The notes under the pieces: model-generated
Databases searched by the model: none
Seen by the model: the letters and a program-made list of their open reading frames with translations, nothing else
Told to the model about the DNA's origin: nothing
From: Artemisia argyi
Lineage: Eukaryota; Streptophyta; Magnoliopsida; Asterales; Asteraceae
Direction of reading: 5' to 3'
NCBI GenBank assembly: GCA_030686995.1
Contig: CM060702.1
Coordinates: forward strand, 69,035,440 to 69,099,439
Length of the DNA stretch: 64,000 bases
Part shown: one piece after another, positions 12,779 to 26,933 of the stretch
Position numbering within the stretch: position 1 is the stretch's first letter
How the letters are laid out: each line of letters starts with the position of its first letter
Program-made: the position numbers and the translations under genes

Positions 12779-13000
12779 TTCAAGGTTAAATGCGTGGTTC
12801 AAGTGGTATCTTAGTGTTCTCTTGTAAGCATTACATTTCCGTGTCCCATAGTACTCACGTTCATTGTTAATTCCTTGTGTGCATGAGTCATGCACAAAAG
12901 GAATTAACAATGCGTGTGAGTACTATGCGACACGGAAATGTAATACTTACAAGAGCGCACTAAGCTAGATACCACTTGAACCATGCATCTAACCTTGTAA
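12779..13000. repeat. long near-perfect inverted repeat (foldback) with almost no loop
   Basis: The left arm (about 12779-12888) and right arm (about 12891-13000) are close reverse complements: TTCAAGGTTA at the left pairs with the rightmost TAACCTTGTAA, GTGGTTCAAGTGGTATCTTA with TAAGCTAGATACCACTTGAA, and ACATTTCCGTG with CACGGAAATGT. The centre, GTGCATGAGTCATGCAC, is itself palindromic. Arms are about 110 bp with scattered mismatches. A foldback MITE or an inverted-duplication small-RNA hairpin would both fit; no coding content is seen. Confidence 0.75.
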
Positions 13001-13239
13001 AGTAGATTATCAAGAAAAATTCAATTAGCAAGACAGGTTTAATAAAAACCCAGTTAGTAAAAGACTAATGACAAAACATTAAAACCTTCCGATAACATAA
13101 AAATATAAAATAGATATTCAGCCATAATATTCTTGTCAATATTGCAATATAACTACACTGAATTTGGTTTATCACAAGACCAAACACAAATGGTTTGAAT
13201 TATAACGATTAGTTTTTCCCAGAAATAGACCCACTACTG

Positions 13240-14718
13240 TTATGAGGTACAAGCTTTGCATAGCCTCGTAACTCCTTTAAAAATGCAGCTCCACCCATTA
13301 TTCCGAGTACCACTAAAATGCTTCAGAACTTTAGCGTTACGTAGCAGATACTTCATCGCCTTTGTATCACATTTCATCCAGAAGTATCCAGTGATTTTGA
13401 TAACCTCAAGATGTGACTGGAGACAACTAGGTGGAGTTTCTGGTTCCGTCCAATCAAAGTCTTGTGGATCTTTCAAATTAGAATGTGAAGCATAGTGTTC
13501 ACAATCCTAACAAGAAACAAGCAAACACAAAGTCATTTATTTATAATAACATAAAACATATGGAAACTAAAAGCGGGCCATTTGTAGTGTTTTTAGTAAA
13601 AGATCACCTTCTGAATAGTAAGAGTTTGTAGAATAGGGGAGTGATCCAGTAAAGAGAACAATAAGGCCCAACCACGCAATCTGGGAATTCCTATTTCCAA
13701 ACAGGTCAGGAATTGCAATGTGGGCACATCATTAGGGTATTTGCTTAGAAGCTACAATAAGATCAATAAATTTATGGGTCAAAGTGTCAGACATACCATC
13801 AATCAAAATGCTTGAAGAACATTATAAAAGAATAAAAACTTACATAAGTTGTAGTGCTGTCTAATAAAAGGGACTTTGCTCCACTGATCCCACGCAGAAG
13901 ACAATAAGCACGTTCAATATATATATATCATCCTCATGCTTCCAGACTAGCTCAACACAGCATGATCCTAAGTAAAAATCTGCATTAATGAGCGCTAATG
14001 AACCCTCGATAACATACTATGCAGACTCTATACCATACGTTTCCTCTATATGGAGTAGTTCAATTTTAGGGAGATCAAGACGAACTGTGCCAGGTGCGTC
14101 ACACTCGTCTGCACAAGAAAGAGTGATGCGCAATATTCTTAGCGATGGACATGTGATATCATATACCTGTTCTTCACTATAATATATTCCCCCTAAAAGT
14201 AAAATCTCAAGTTTTGGGCAATTACGGAAGAGATTTGTTGTTAGTTCAAAGGGAGGACGGTTGACCATAAATGTAAGGGACGTCAGATTAGGCAAGCAGA
14301 ATACCCTTGGAACTGTTATCTGATCTGTGAAGTGTGAAGTTAGTTTTAAATCTGTGAGGCTGTCAAATGTGAAAAAACTTGAAGGCAATTCCAAGCAAAT
14401 AACGTCTAGATGCATCTCATATGCTTTACGCCTAATAGCATCACAAATGATATCATTAATTGCACCATGCGTAACACAATGTTCACAGGTTAGGCGAAAC
14501 TTCCCAGTCTCTTGTGAGTTTAAGCGATTTAATATTCCATGTATGAGATTTAAATCCAATAAACGATTGAACCTAACATGAAAATCAAGATTGTAAAGAT
14601 AAAACCAGACATCCTTCCACCTTTTTGACAAAACGCAAGTAGAAACAGCCTCTTTAGTGTTGAGGGATGAAATTATGATTGCAAGAAGTTCATTGGGTAA
14701 ATTGCTAATTCTATCCAT
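13240..14718 (-). pseudogene. F-box/FBD/LRR-repeat protein gene, probably inactivated
   Basis: The minus strand encodes an N-terminal F-box (MDRISNLPNELLAIIISS, then STCVLSKRWKDVW) and LRR-like segments (LTDLKLTS, LPNLTSLTF, CPKLEILLLGG). Later exons cover about 13844-13940, 13751-13608 (PNDVPTLQFLTCLEIG) and 13506-13240, the last an FBD domain (DFDWTEPETPPSCLQSHLEV). F-box proteins are substrate receptors of SCF ubiquitin ligases. An in-frame TAG at 14017-14019 interrupts GIESA/YVIEGS, and an (AT)n run at 13917-13928 shifts the frame before AYCLLRGISG. The start at 14718 was chosen because MDRIS begins the F-box; an ATG 13 codons upstream is less likely. A truncated 233-residue F-box product remains possible. 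Confidence 0.75.
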
Positions 14719-15694
14719 CCAAATTGGGCAAAAAAAACTTTCCTTTCTAATTAGCAAACATTTACAACCCCGCGATAACAGTACTACCTGTTTATTTGTT
14801 TGATGGTCGTCTCAAGATTGAGTTAAAATGTGTGATAAAACTCACTGTAAATGGAAAGTAAGGTTAGGATTTCTGTGAAAAATTAGAGGACAAAGCTATA
14901 AGAAGTAAGTAGGCGCACCTGAGGTTGAGATTAACCATATGGATCTCAAAGAGAAACGGATTCGATATGAAACATTATCAAATGAAAGAAAACACAATTT
15001 AGAAGGAACACTCCAAATGGAAATATCACTGGATTTAAGGGCTATTTAATGTTTATTTTAACTATTACCAAACTTTACCAAAGTAAAACGCGTTGCACGT
15101 GAACTTAGTCTATTTTTAACTAATACACAAAGAAACATGATAACTTGTAATTAATACAATTTATTTGCTAGCATTATGTAATCACCTTAAGTCCTTAACA
15201 CTATATCAAACTTTCAGTTATCAGCAACTGTGCCATAGAATATTATGCAGGATCCTGATTTCGATAGTTGTTTCATACATTCAGTGTAAATAAAAAAGGG
15301 TAGACAATCATATTAACACTTGATTTGGTGCCTGACTATTCTTTTCGGGATATATGTGCAGCTCTTTGCATCACATTTGTCCTTTAAAAAACAGCTTATA
15401 TACAATTTTGTAAGAATCTGTGTGGCGGTGGGTTCAAACCCCGTGGATTAGTTGGCCAAATGGTCGGAAACCATGGTTAAAAAAAAGTTTGAAAGAAACA
15501 AATCATCTGCAGACAACATGCCATTCAGTCGAACATTTTATACATTATTAGCAGTAGGTAACACATTCTAATATGCATTGTTGTTACACTGTCAAACTCA
15601 TTACCTTACCACAACATAACATGAATAAAGTATTAATATCTATGTAAGTTACAGCGCATGAGTTTGAGTTACTTTCTGTTTTAATAGCTATACG

Positions 15695-15742
<48 letters not shown>

Positions 15743-16198
15743 TCCCATTATTGTAGACAAAGAAGGGACCAGTATATTTTCTCATAATGATAATGGGAAA
15801 TCAGGTACATTTAACAGAAAACTTATCAAGAGACGCATATGATGTTATTTGCAGGAAATAGAGGGTCATAATCACAAATATGCAAAATGTACCCCTAGAA
15901 ACAACCAATACTAGTCTTTAGGTATATCATTGAAAGAGTTAATGGTACAGAATTTGAAAGAGTTGGTGAATAACCTGCATAAAGAAAAAAAGGTGGAAAA
16001 TGAATAAACCACGGAGAAAATCTTGGACTGCTAGAAGCAAATAGTAACATTTAACAAATAATCCTTGCAATAACAACCTGGTGCTTCTTGGAATAATAAC
16101 CGAGGTTAATGTACATTAATTGCGCCAGGAGCAAAGTATTGTATTCTACAGAAAAGGGTATAGTACTCCCTTAAGTAACCAAAATGAAACGAAACAGG
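14719..16198. other. upstream region of the F-box gene and spacer with a long poly-A run
   Basis: A possible 5'UTR intron of the F-box gene can be traced on the minus strand (donor near 14915, acceptor near 14790). There is a run of 46 A at 15695-15740. From about 15230 the sequence is a diverged copy of the repeat seen better at 17.3 and 19.1 kb. No gene is recognised. Confidence 0.4.
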
Positions 16199-16453
16199 TA
16201 GAGGTGGAAAAATCGATCCATATTTTTATTGAAGGTTGATTCGAGGTTTGTTTTATATATCTGACGTGTAAAATAAATATACAAAATGCTTAAGAGAAAT
16301 GTATCGTATAGGTTAAAAGTCTCTCAACATGTTGCCTCATACATAAAATTTACCCTTAAATGACCCACTCCACTCTTACTAGACTTGTTTTGGCCCATCC
16401 AGAAATTTACCCGTTTTGACCCGTCATCCAACTCACGTATTTTGCCACCTCTA
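16199..16453. mobile_element. hAT-like MITE
   Basis: The 255-bp segment begins TAGAGGTGGAAAAATCG and ends TTTTGCCACCTCTA, an inverted repeat of about 14 bp in the usual hAT style. The inner right part carries GACCCGTC and ACCCGTTTTGACCC, often seen in such elements. I could not find a clean 8-bp target duplication, so the ends may be a few bases off. Confidence 0.55.
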
Positions 16454-16864
16454 GACAACAGATAATGGAACAGAATCTTCCTACCTGCTGTTCCTTATAA
16501 GCATGTCACTGACATTGTTTTTAGGTGCTTCACTGGAGTGAAACGGATTGTCACGAGAAAGATGACAAAGGAAGATCTGAATACTTGTAAAACAATAGAG
16601 ACACAAGGAAAATTTGAACAATAAAACAATGACATGTCAAGAAACAGGAATCTGACATACAAAACACGAGAAGAAGGGAGAAGAATACCTCTGTGAACCC
16701 TTTTTTTGGTGGTGTTTCCACTGTTCATGCTGGTCTAGCAGAAGAATGAAATGACACATTACCAATGATGATAATAATTATTGTGATCTAAGCCTATAAC
16801 AGAATTTTCATCCTAACAAACATGATTTGTTTTGCTTTATTTAGCTTCATCTTTCAGCAATTTA

Positions 16865-16989
16865 TTTCCATCCTGACAAACTACTACTAACTCCACTCTT
16901 TAACAGGGAAACAGAAGTTGCAATTTGTTTCCATCCTGACAAACTACTATTAACTCCACTCTTTAACAGGGAAACAGAAGTTGCAATTG
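16865..16989. repeat. 63-bp tandem duplication
   Basis: A unit starting TTTCCATCCTGACAAACTAC at 16865 is repeated at 16928 with a single visible substitution (ACTACTAAC versus ACTATTAAC). It lies within copy A of the larger repeat. Confidence 0.85.
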
Positions 16990-17317
16990 ATGTTTTGGGA
17001 TCACAAGCATATCGTATAGGCGTAAGTAGGAAAATACTGTTAACTGGTCCTTGTTTGGAACTGGTTGGAATATTTTTTATATCACTATTCTGTGCTTAAA
17101 AACGATAAGATATTTCCCAATATTTTGGAACAGATATCACACTCCTATGTTTACAATTAAGTTATGAAATATCCTGTCACAACAAGGAAGGTCGACAAAT
17201 AGAATGCACCTAAGTTCAAGGGTATAAACCCTGTAATAGTGAAATAGGTTGTAAAACCCCAATATTGACATATATATAGTAAATATGGGCCATATATACT
17301 TCAGCAACTCCACGACC

Positions 17318-18540
17318 CAGTTAAACCCAGGATCCTGATAATTCTAACTGCTAGAGGACGTGAGCCTTTACATGTTATACTTTTAGATACTAAGAAAACA
17401 TATGATACCTACATTCCAAAAACACATCTTACAGACATTATGTTTCATGATTAGCATTTGTTGTCTAAATGTCTGGCAAAACTCAAAAATTTAGAACAAA
17501 AGTTTTTCGGGTCATCCCAACCCACATAAATGACATATTTTTTTACCCAAACCCATTTTGACCCATTACCAACCCGCCCAATTTGCTACCTTCAAATTCA
17601 ATTCAATTTGCTACATTCCAAAAACATATCTCACACAGCTTGAGCTATCGTTCATATCCTTAGCTTATTTTACTACATGAGCACCACCAATATTATACAT
17701 CACCTCAACAATATAAGTTGTTGATCAGAAGCGTAGGCTAATCTTGATATAAAAATATCCATGTCTTTGCATCATGTTCGTCATTTAACAAACATGGTTC
17801 ATAACATGACATTCAGTAAAACATTTTATATGTGCTTAACACTAGGTATAGCCTGTGTAAAGAAAAAGGTGGGAAATAAATAAACCAAACAGAGTAAATC
17901 AGATACTGCTTGAAGCAAAGAATAACATATCAGAAATTAGCCTTTCAATATCGTCTGCAGTTGCTACAAACTTTATCTCCTTTACAGGCAACACGCTAAC
18001 TGACAAAGTGAAACTATATAAACATGCATCGACTTGAACGTCAAGCAGGTCTTTGAAGTACAGTTATCGGCTATCAAGAGAAAACTTTCAGGTCTTTACC
18101 AGACTAACAGGCATTACTCACCAATTACCATTAAACTATGTACACTGATATCCCTATTCGTTTTTTCATGTATCAAAACATAAGGACCCCCTTAAAACTA
18201 TATACCTGAATAAAAAATTCTAAGATTTGATCATATCGCAGGTGGGTATACAATACCTGAAGAAAAAATCAAAGAGGCTCGTCGGCCAGACAAGTCATAC
18301 AAATATGATTTACCAGATGGTAGGTGAACCATAAAACATACTCCATCTTGACAAAAATGATTTGTGTTTCCACCCATTTTTCCAGTTTCATCTTTAGGCA
18401 ATTTTGTTTCCATCATGACAAACTACACCAAACTCCATTGTTCTGTAAGCAAAAGGTTGGGTGCAAATGATTCGTCAAGAACACAAGCATATCGTGCTGG
18501 CATTGTGATGAAGACACCGATAATTGGTTATTGTTTGAGG
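17318..18540. repeat. copy B of the three-copy repeat (about 1.2 kb)
   Basis: The segment opens with GTTAAACCCAGGATCCTGAT and a 70-bp block almost identical to copy C. It continues with matching blocks (ATTATGTTTCATGATTAGCA, CATGAGCACCACCAATATTA, CATTTTATATGTGCTTAACA) up to GGTGCAAATGATTCGTCAAG near 18460. Two short open stretches are conserved between copies: plus-strand ILTARGREPLHVILLDTKKT and minus-strand CQDG...PSGKS. Their conservation hints at gene-fragment origin, but I do not recognise the protein. Confidence 0.7.
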
Positions 18541-19116
18541 TCATTTACAAGGTAGAAGGTTCAACACACAAGAGATTTATGCTCCACGAGCTAAGGTGAT
18601 CTAAATTCTTACAAAAGAACAACTGAAAATAGGTATGATGTTGCTCAATCTCTAAACTGATTTTATGGAATATCATTACAGAAGACAAAACATAACGAAA
18701 TAGCGATTTAAGATGGCTTACACAAATCAAGCTGTTGATAAACTCACAACCCCTCCTCAATCATGTTCAATTTTCATTTCCATTTCTTATCCAGATTGGT
18801 TTGTTAAACTTCCTATTTCAAGTTGTTCAGAAGTTGGTTAATGCAACGTAGAAGCGGTTTGCGCGTCAATTTAGTCTTATAGCTTAAACTAAAAGCTACA
18901 AGATTTTTTTTAATGCAATAAAATGTTCTTTTGTAACTTTTTTTTACTTCATAACAAGATTCGAAATGCAGAGCTACATTTTTTAGGTATACTTCATTAC
19001 ATTATCTTTCAATGGGCAAAAGAAGAGAGACTGTATTTCTTTCTATTCGTGTTGGAAATCCTAAACCCAACTCACTATTTTACCTAAAGATGATCAAAAC
19101 TCTACTTCAGCAATTC

Positions 19117-20366
19117 TACCCAGCTAAACGCAGGATCCTGATAATTCTAACTGCTAGAGGACGTGAGCCTTTACATGTTATACTTTTAGATACTAAGAAA
19201 ACCTTTACTAGTTCCAGTTTGGTAAATCCGATCATCGACATTATGTTTCATGATTAGCATCCGTTGTCTAAATGTCTAGCAAAACTCAAAAATTTAGAAC
19301 AAAAGTTGTTCGGGTCATCCGAACCCACATAAATGTCATGTTTTTTACCCAAACCCATTTTGAACCATTACCAACCCACCCAATTTGCTACCTTCAAATT
19401 CAATTCAATTTGCTACATTCCAAAAACATATCTCAGATAGGTTTTGATCTATCGTTCATATCCTTAGTCTATTTTACTACATGAGCACCACCAATATTAT
19501 ACATCGTGCTTTTCAGGTGCATATAGAATGTGAACCTAAATTTCGAAAATCATTCGATGTAAATTAAACGGTTTGGGAGCCGCCTTAACACTTGATCAGT
19601 AGTTGATCAGAAGCGCAAGCTAATCTTCCTGTGAAAATATACCCAAGTCTTTGCATCATGTTCCTCCTTTAACAAACATGCTTACACAACATATCAGTGA
19701 AACATTTTATATGTGCTTAACACTAGGTATAACCTGTGTAAAGAAAAAGGGGAGAAATAATAACATATCAGAATTTAGACTCGCAATTGCATGCTCTTCT
19801 GCAGTTACTACAAACTTTATATCCTTTACAGGAAACAAACTAATGGACAAAATGGAACTACATAAACATGCATCAACGTGAACGTCAAACAGGACATTGA
19901 AGTATAGTTATCGGCTGTGAAGAGAAAACTTTCAGGTGTTTACTTGATTCCTATAAAATAGTTATTACTCACTAATTACCATCAAACTATGCACACTGAT
20001 ATCCCTATTCTTTTTTCATAAATCAAAACACAAGGACCCGCTTAAAACTATATACTAATCTCTGAAAAGATTGAAGCTTTTAGCATATCGATACTGACCT
20101 GAAGAAAGAATCAAAGTGACACATTGGCCAGAAATGTCACACAAACATGATTTACCAGATGGTACATCAAAACGTATTCCATCCTGACAAAATTGATTGT
20201 GTTTTCACCCTTCTTTTCAATTCCCTCTTTCGGCAATTTTGTTTCCATCTTTACAAACTACAGCAAACTCCATTGTTCTGCAGCAAAAGATTAGGTGCAA
20301 ATGATTCGTCAAGAACACAAGAATATCGTGCTGCCATTGTGATGAAGACACCGATAATCAGTCATT
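19117..20366. repeat. copy C of the three-copy repeat (about 1.25 kb)
   Basis: The same ordered blocks as copy B are present, with a unique 100-bp insert around 19505-19600 and a deletion near 19760. The plus-strand stretch ending DIMFHD and a stop at the same place is shared with copy B although the preceding 12 residues differ. The minus-strand stretch (CQDGIRFDVPSGKSCLCDIS) is open. No recognised domain. Confidence 0.7.
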
Positions 20367-20619
20367 GTTGTAACTTGTTAGTATGTCTGTCTAATAAATG
20401 ATGGATATTATGTTTGGTGGATTATTTGGATTATAAGTGGACTCAACCCCTTTAGGCCCACATATTTTTATATATGTTTAAAGGAGAAGGGTAAAGTGGG
20501 TATAAGTTTTTTTTTTTTTTTTTTTGAAAGGTATGGGTATAAGTTTATAACGGTCTCATTATAATTTATTTATTTATTTATTTTTTTCATATTGGTCCAT
20601 ATTAAATAAAATATATATA

Positions 20620-20877
20620 CTACTTCCTCCGTCTCAAAATTATTGTCCTTTATTGATTTTTTTGGTTTTTCTTTCTCAACTTTGACTATAAATACTTTTG
20701 TTTGTGTTATACGATTTTTGATAAAAATTATACCAAATGAAAATACATTTAAAACTTAATCCGTTCATATATTTTGTATCAAGTACTATATAATATAAAC
20801 AAAGATATTTAAGATCAAAGTTGAAAAGTAAATAACGAAAAAGTCAATAGGGGACAATAATTTTGGAACGGATGTAG
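20620..20877. mobile_element. Stowaway MITE
   Basis: The 258-bp element starts CTACTTCCTCCGTCTCAAAA and ends with the complement (TTTTGGAACGGATGTAG). It has TA on both sides (20618-20619 and 20878-20879). The terminal CTCCGT(C/T)CCAAAATTATTGTCC pattern is the classic Stowaway (Tc1/mariner) end; inner GGACAATAA blocks pair as well. Confidence 0.88.
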
Positions 20878-21089
20878 TATTAAGTTATAAAAAATGATTA
20901 TTTACTAGTACTATATGTATTTTATTTCTTCTAATATTTTCTTTCTTTCTCCTACATCAAATTCAAATCCAAATTCTAATTCAAATCATATCCAAATCTA
21001 AATCTTAATCCTAAACCCACCTACAAACCAAACGGGCCCTTAAAAATACGTTGGAACTGAGATCACTCTTCGATTTTATTAAAGTTATA

Positions 21090-21385
21090 ATTAAGGCTGA
21101 ACAAATGACCGACTGGACCGACTGAAGGATTGACCAAGACTGAGACCGGACCGATCACATTCGGTCCGGTACTCGGTCTTCGCTTTTTGGCTAATTCGGT
21201 CCTCGGTCCGGTCCTGTCCGGACCACAAACCGATTATTTGGCCTTGTTGGACCGGACCGACCGACGGACCGACCGAGACCAGACTGGACCGGACCGACCA
21301 CATTCGGTCCGGTCCTCGGTCTTGGCATTTTGGCTAATTCGGTCATCGATCTTGTCGGTCCAGTCCGGTCCTGAACCGATGCTCA
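21090..21385. repeat. GGTCCGGT/ACCGGACC-rich repeat, two tandem units of about 150 bp
   Basis: The segment is a dense mixture of GGTCCGGT, GGACCGGACC and GACCGAC words in both orientations, so it can pair with itself in many registers. Two related units begin near 21150 and 21283; each contains a CACATTCGGTCCGGT block and TTTTGGCTAATTCGGTC. Both strands are accidentally open here. It is much more GC-rich than its surroundings. Origin unknown. Confidence 0.75.
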
Positions 21386-21560
21386 CTATAATGCACCAAA
21401 CTCAGGGTATGTTCCTTGAACAGTGAAATAGGTTATAGACTTATAGTACCTCAAAAGTGACATATGTAAAAAAAATTATGGGCTAACTTAGTCCTTGCAC
21501 GCATTTTATCAATTATGTATCATCGACTGTTGGAGCCCACTTATAAATATTGGTGATTTA

Positions 21561-21713
21561 AGGCTGCTCGACCCAGTCGGTCGCTGTAGTTCGAGGAACG
21601 AATTCGGTCGAGTGTTTACACACACTGAAAACACACACACGGTAACAAACATTTAATGGAAAGTGAGATTGTCTTGGCATTTTGTGTGTGTTTATATCGA
21701 TCGTGCAGAGGAC

Positions 21714-21759
<46 letters not shown>

Positions 21760-21828
21760 AATTGATGGGCGACCGATTGCTCGCAACAAGGTCGACCGAC
21801 TAGTCGACCTTGTTACTGCGGGCAGCCT
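21561..21828. mobile_element. MITE-like element with poly-A tract
   Basis: Ends are inverted: AGGCTGCTCGAC at the left and GCGGGCAGCCT at the right, with TTA/TAA next to them. The right part holds a near-perfect palindrome around AAGGTCGACCGACTAGTCG, which also pairs with CCCAGTCGGTCG at the left end. A run of 41 A lies at 21716-21756. The superfamily is not certain. Confidence 0.55.
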
Positions 21829-21878
21829 TATTTAGCAAACAAAAATATGACCGTTGGGTATATTTAATATTAAAAAGA

Positions 21879-24126
<2,248 letters not shown>

Positions 24127-24187
<61 letters not shown>

Positions 24188-24232
24188 CGATCTCAGGTTT
24201 GTTTATCAAACAAGTGTGTGTGTGTGTGTGTT
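24127..24232. repeat. (TA)n followed by (GT)n microsatellite
   Basis: TA repeats at about 24123-24186 mark the right edge of the 2.1-kb element; a short GT run lies at about 24212-24231. Confidence 0.9.
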
Positions 24233-24525
24233 ACACAAATCTTTAAAAGATTCACACTACAAAACCCATCATTGATCCTTGATAAACCCAAACCATTTCA
24301 AAACATACCTACCTGGTTTGAGCCCAGAATCAAAGGGTTTGCTTTTTGAGTGTCGTGAATCAAGAACCACAATCCAACAAGCTCCTTTGTGGTTTATGGG
24401 TCTCAACTCTAAACCAAACAAATACATTCAGGCAAAAGTTTGTTATTGTTTAAGATTTATATTTGGGTAGATTGTGTTTGAGATAAGAAAAGGGTTAGGT
24501 GAGTTGTGGGGAGGGGGTGTAAGGT

Positions 24526-25078
24526 TTGTGTGCTATGAGTAAATTTAGGCGAGTTCTCTTTATAAACTTTTATACATTTAATCACAAAATGTCAATGTCT
24601 TACGAGCTATTTTTTGCTACTTCATCTTCGGACGATGAAGATGAAGTTAATAGCGAGTTTGCGCTTTTTACGGAAGCCTGTAGTGAGGTTATTGGTCATC
24701 ACCGAGCTAAGAAGAAAGCATCCTCTTCCTCCCGTTCTAAATATTTATCTGTTGTAGAAGAAGGTCTTATTGATTTATTAGCCGATAAATGGAAAAGCCT
24801 CGAGTCAGCAAGGTTGGAAGAGAATAATAGCTACAAGACTCCTATATACAATTGAAGAAACAGGAGTTGGAGTTGAAGAAACGGGAGTTGGATCTTCAGG
24901 ATGCGGTGTGTCGGGAAGCAATGGAGTTGAAAAGTAAGGGACTCGCACTAAAACGTCAAAAACTTGAATTAGCCAAAGAAAAGAAACGAGACAAAGACAT
25001 TTTGTTTATAATTCACGAGTCGACGAGACTTTGCCCAAGCTGAAGCAAGAAATCAAGAATTACCATAACTTAGATTAT
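24526..25078 (+). pseudogene. NAM-associated/Harbinger-accessory-type protein fragment, frameshifted
   Basis: The first reading frame (to about 24840) has an acidic serine-rich start (FFATSSSDDEDEVNSEF), a basic KKKASSSSRSKY run and DLLADKWKSLESARLEE. A frameshift near 24838-24850 leads to a coiled coil (LKKQELELKKRELDLQ, ALKRQKLELAKEKKRDKDI), and a second shift near 25020 to LPKLKQEIKNYHNLDY. The charged coiled-coil C-terminus resembles NAM-associated/GST-T3-like proteins that plant databases link to PIF/Harbinger elements; that link is recall. With two frameshifts it is a relic. Confidence 0.5.
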
Positions 25079-26484
25079 TGGTTTAATTTATTAATTATTA
25101 TTGTAATATTTTAATTTTATTTGAATTATTATGTAATGTGTTTTATTAATGAATTTTAATTTTGTTGTTAAAAAAGTTGTAAAATAAATAAATAAAAATG
25201 CCGGAGATGCCGAGTGCATACTCATTTTAGCTAGTTTGATATCACCACGGTGAAGAGCAGTGATCAAACTGTCAAAGGGACGACATCCCCTTGCAGTTGC
25301 GCTCTCCAATTTCTATCCATTTTTATAGTGTAGCCAGATTTACAATGACATGTCTTGACACTAAGGTGTTAGACATAGTATGGTTCATGAGTTAATCATG
25401 AACGGAGTGATCTCTGTGAGTTAACACGAACTGAACTTCATCTAAAAGTGTGTAACCACAAACAACAACATTGAAACACGTGATAGCTTATGGATTGCTA
25501 CAATAGATTTTTTAAAAAATTTGGTCTATGGATCAACAAACACGTAATGATGGAAGATATCAGTCTTAGGTACCTCTTTTTCAACATAGAACCTCTATTC
25601 ATAAAAGTAATACTGGGCTCCAAATACATTGTCTAATGTTTGAAATAAATTCCTTTGTTTCGCCAAACCTAATTAATCTCGCCATTTAATACATCAACAC
25701 CATGAGGTTTCACTCGTCTCCTTAGTGGACTTGAACATAACTGAGAATGATCACACACCATAACTTAGTTATTATCCATATTCTTGGTCTAAATAGGAAA
25801 ACACATGCCTCGGTACCTTTTCCTTTAAAGCAGGTACTGTTGGGAAATAAAATAAAAGATGGTTTACATCTTTATGACCACCCAATGAAGCCCTCAACTC
25901 GCTACCTAATGTTGCAGGACATTAATTGTGAAAACTCGTATTTTTTAGGTCATAATTTTAACTTTAAAAATTTACTATTCATCATCGAGCAAGTTACTAT
26001 TCATTATCGTCGTCTTTACTATTCATCATTTTTCGAAAATCTGATTTTTCGAGTATTAATTTCAAGTAACTTTCAGAATTAAATCTCGGAGCATAGAAAC
26101 ATCATTTGGTGCCGTCATATATACTAGAGTTAGTCTACATATTGCCAGTATCATCATTTTCATACTAGGTCCTTTTCGTGTTTGCCTTTTTAATTGTTTA
26201 TATTTATTTATTAAATAAACGCTTTTACACGATTTTGTGCATGAACACTATAATCGATACTCCCAACAATGGTTCCAACATATTTTTATACTCATTACAA
26301 TGTTACAAATATTCTAGAACTATTTTACCCGGTGTTTTAAATTCATTTATTATATATATTCTTAAATATATATATATTTATGATAACTTATGTTTTTGCG
26401 AAACAATACTTATTTTAAACACCCGATACTTACACAATATACTTTTCCATAATTTTTACAACTTCAATTAATGCAAATACTAAC
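25079..26484. other. AT-rich intergenic stretch, no gene recognised
   Basis: Several short reading frames occur but none has recognisable content. TTTACTATTCATCAT-like words repeat at about 25972-26030. The stretch around 25370-25560 could be an old LTR fragment, but I could not find ends. Confidence 0.4.
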
Positions 26485-26486
26485 TC

Positions 26487-26570
<84 letters not shown>
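26485..26570. repeat. (TA)n microsatellite, left of MITE
   Basis: About 80 bp of uninterrupted TA repeats directly abut the inverted-repeat element at 26571. Confidence 0.95.
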
Positions 26571-26572
<2 letters not shown>

Positions 26573-26755
26573 GAAGGGATCAAGTAAAAAGAATAATTAA
26601 AATAGGAAGGGTAAGAAGTAATTCTAGCCACACATTTCAAATTAGGAGGGAAAATTTGAAGGAAGATGCATCCAATTTTGTAGGTGCATCTGAAATGTGT
26701 GGTTGTGGTTACTTCTTATCATTTCTATTTTAATTATTCTTCCTATTTGATACTA
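26571..26755. mobile_element. 185-bp MITE inside a (TA)n tract (Micron-like)
   Basis: Two arms of about 65 bp are inverted: left GGATCAAGTAAAAAGAAT, then AATTAAAATAGGAAG and CCACACATTTCA; right TGAAATGTGTGG, then TATTTTAATTATTCTTCC and TATTTGATAC. The centre is about 50 bp. TA repeats lie on the left and (CT)n(TA)n on the right. No coding capacity. Confidence 0.75.
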
Positions 26756-26756
26756 A

Positions 26757-26837
<81 letters not shown>
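26756..26837. repeat. (CT)n(TA)n microsatellite
   Basis: A short CT run at about 26757-26780 is followed by TA repeats that stop exactly where the Copia-3 LTR begins (TGTTAATAC at 26838). Confidence 0.93.
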
Positions 26838-26841
<4 letters not shown>

Positions 26842-26933
26842 AATACAAATATCGCCTAAAAACGTTATTTATATTTTACGATCTTCGCTAAGTTTTGTTA
26901 ACAACAAAATGTAAACTTTAGTTTCTAAGTAAA

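Larger units (their letters stand above)
15230..16990. repeat. diverged copy A of a three-copy repeat
   Basis: Short blocks match copies B and C in the same order: CAGGATCCTGAT near 15247, CTCTTTGCATCACA near 15362, CATTCAGT near 15524, CCTGCATAAAGAAAAAAAGG near 15974, and CAAGCATATCGTATAGGC near 17003. Spacing is disturbed by inserts, including a MITE-like element at 16199. No function is recognised. Confidence 0.45.

Noticed and set aside
15420..15475. GGTTCAAACCCC resembling a tRNA B box near GGATTAGTTGG
   Set aside because: The A-box-like part lies after the B-box-like part and no cloverleaf can be drawn; not a tRNA or a clear SINE.
26684..26914. 76-codon ORF across the second TA tract
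   Set aside because: It spans MITE arm, microsatellite and LTR start, so it cannot be a real gene.
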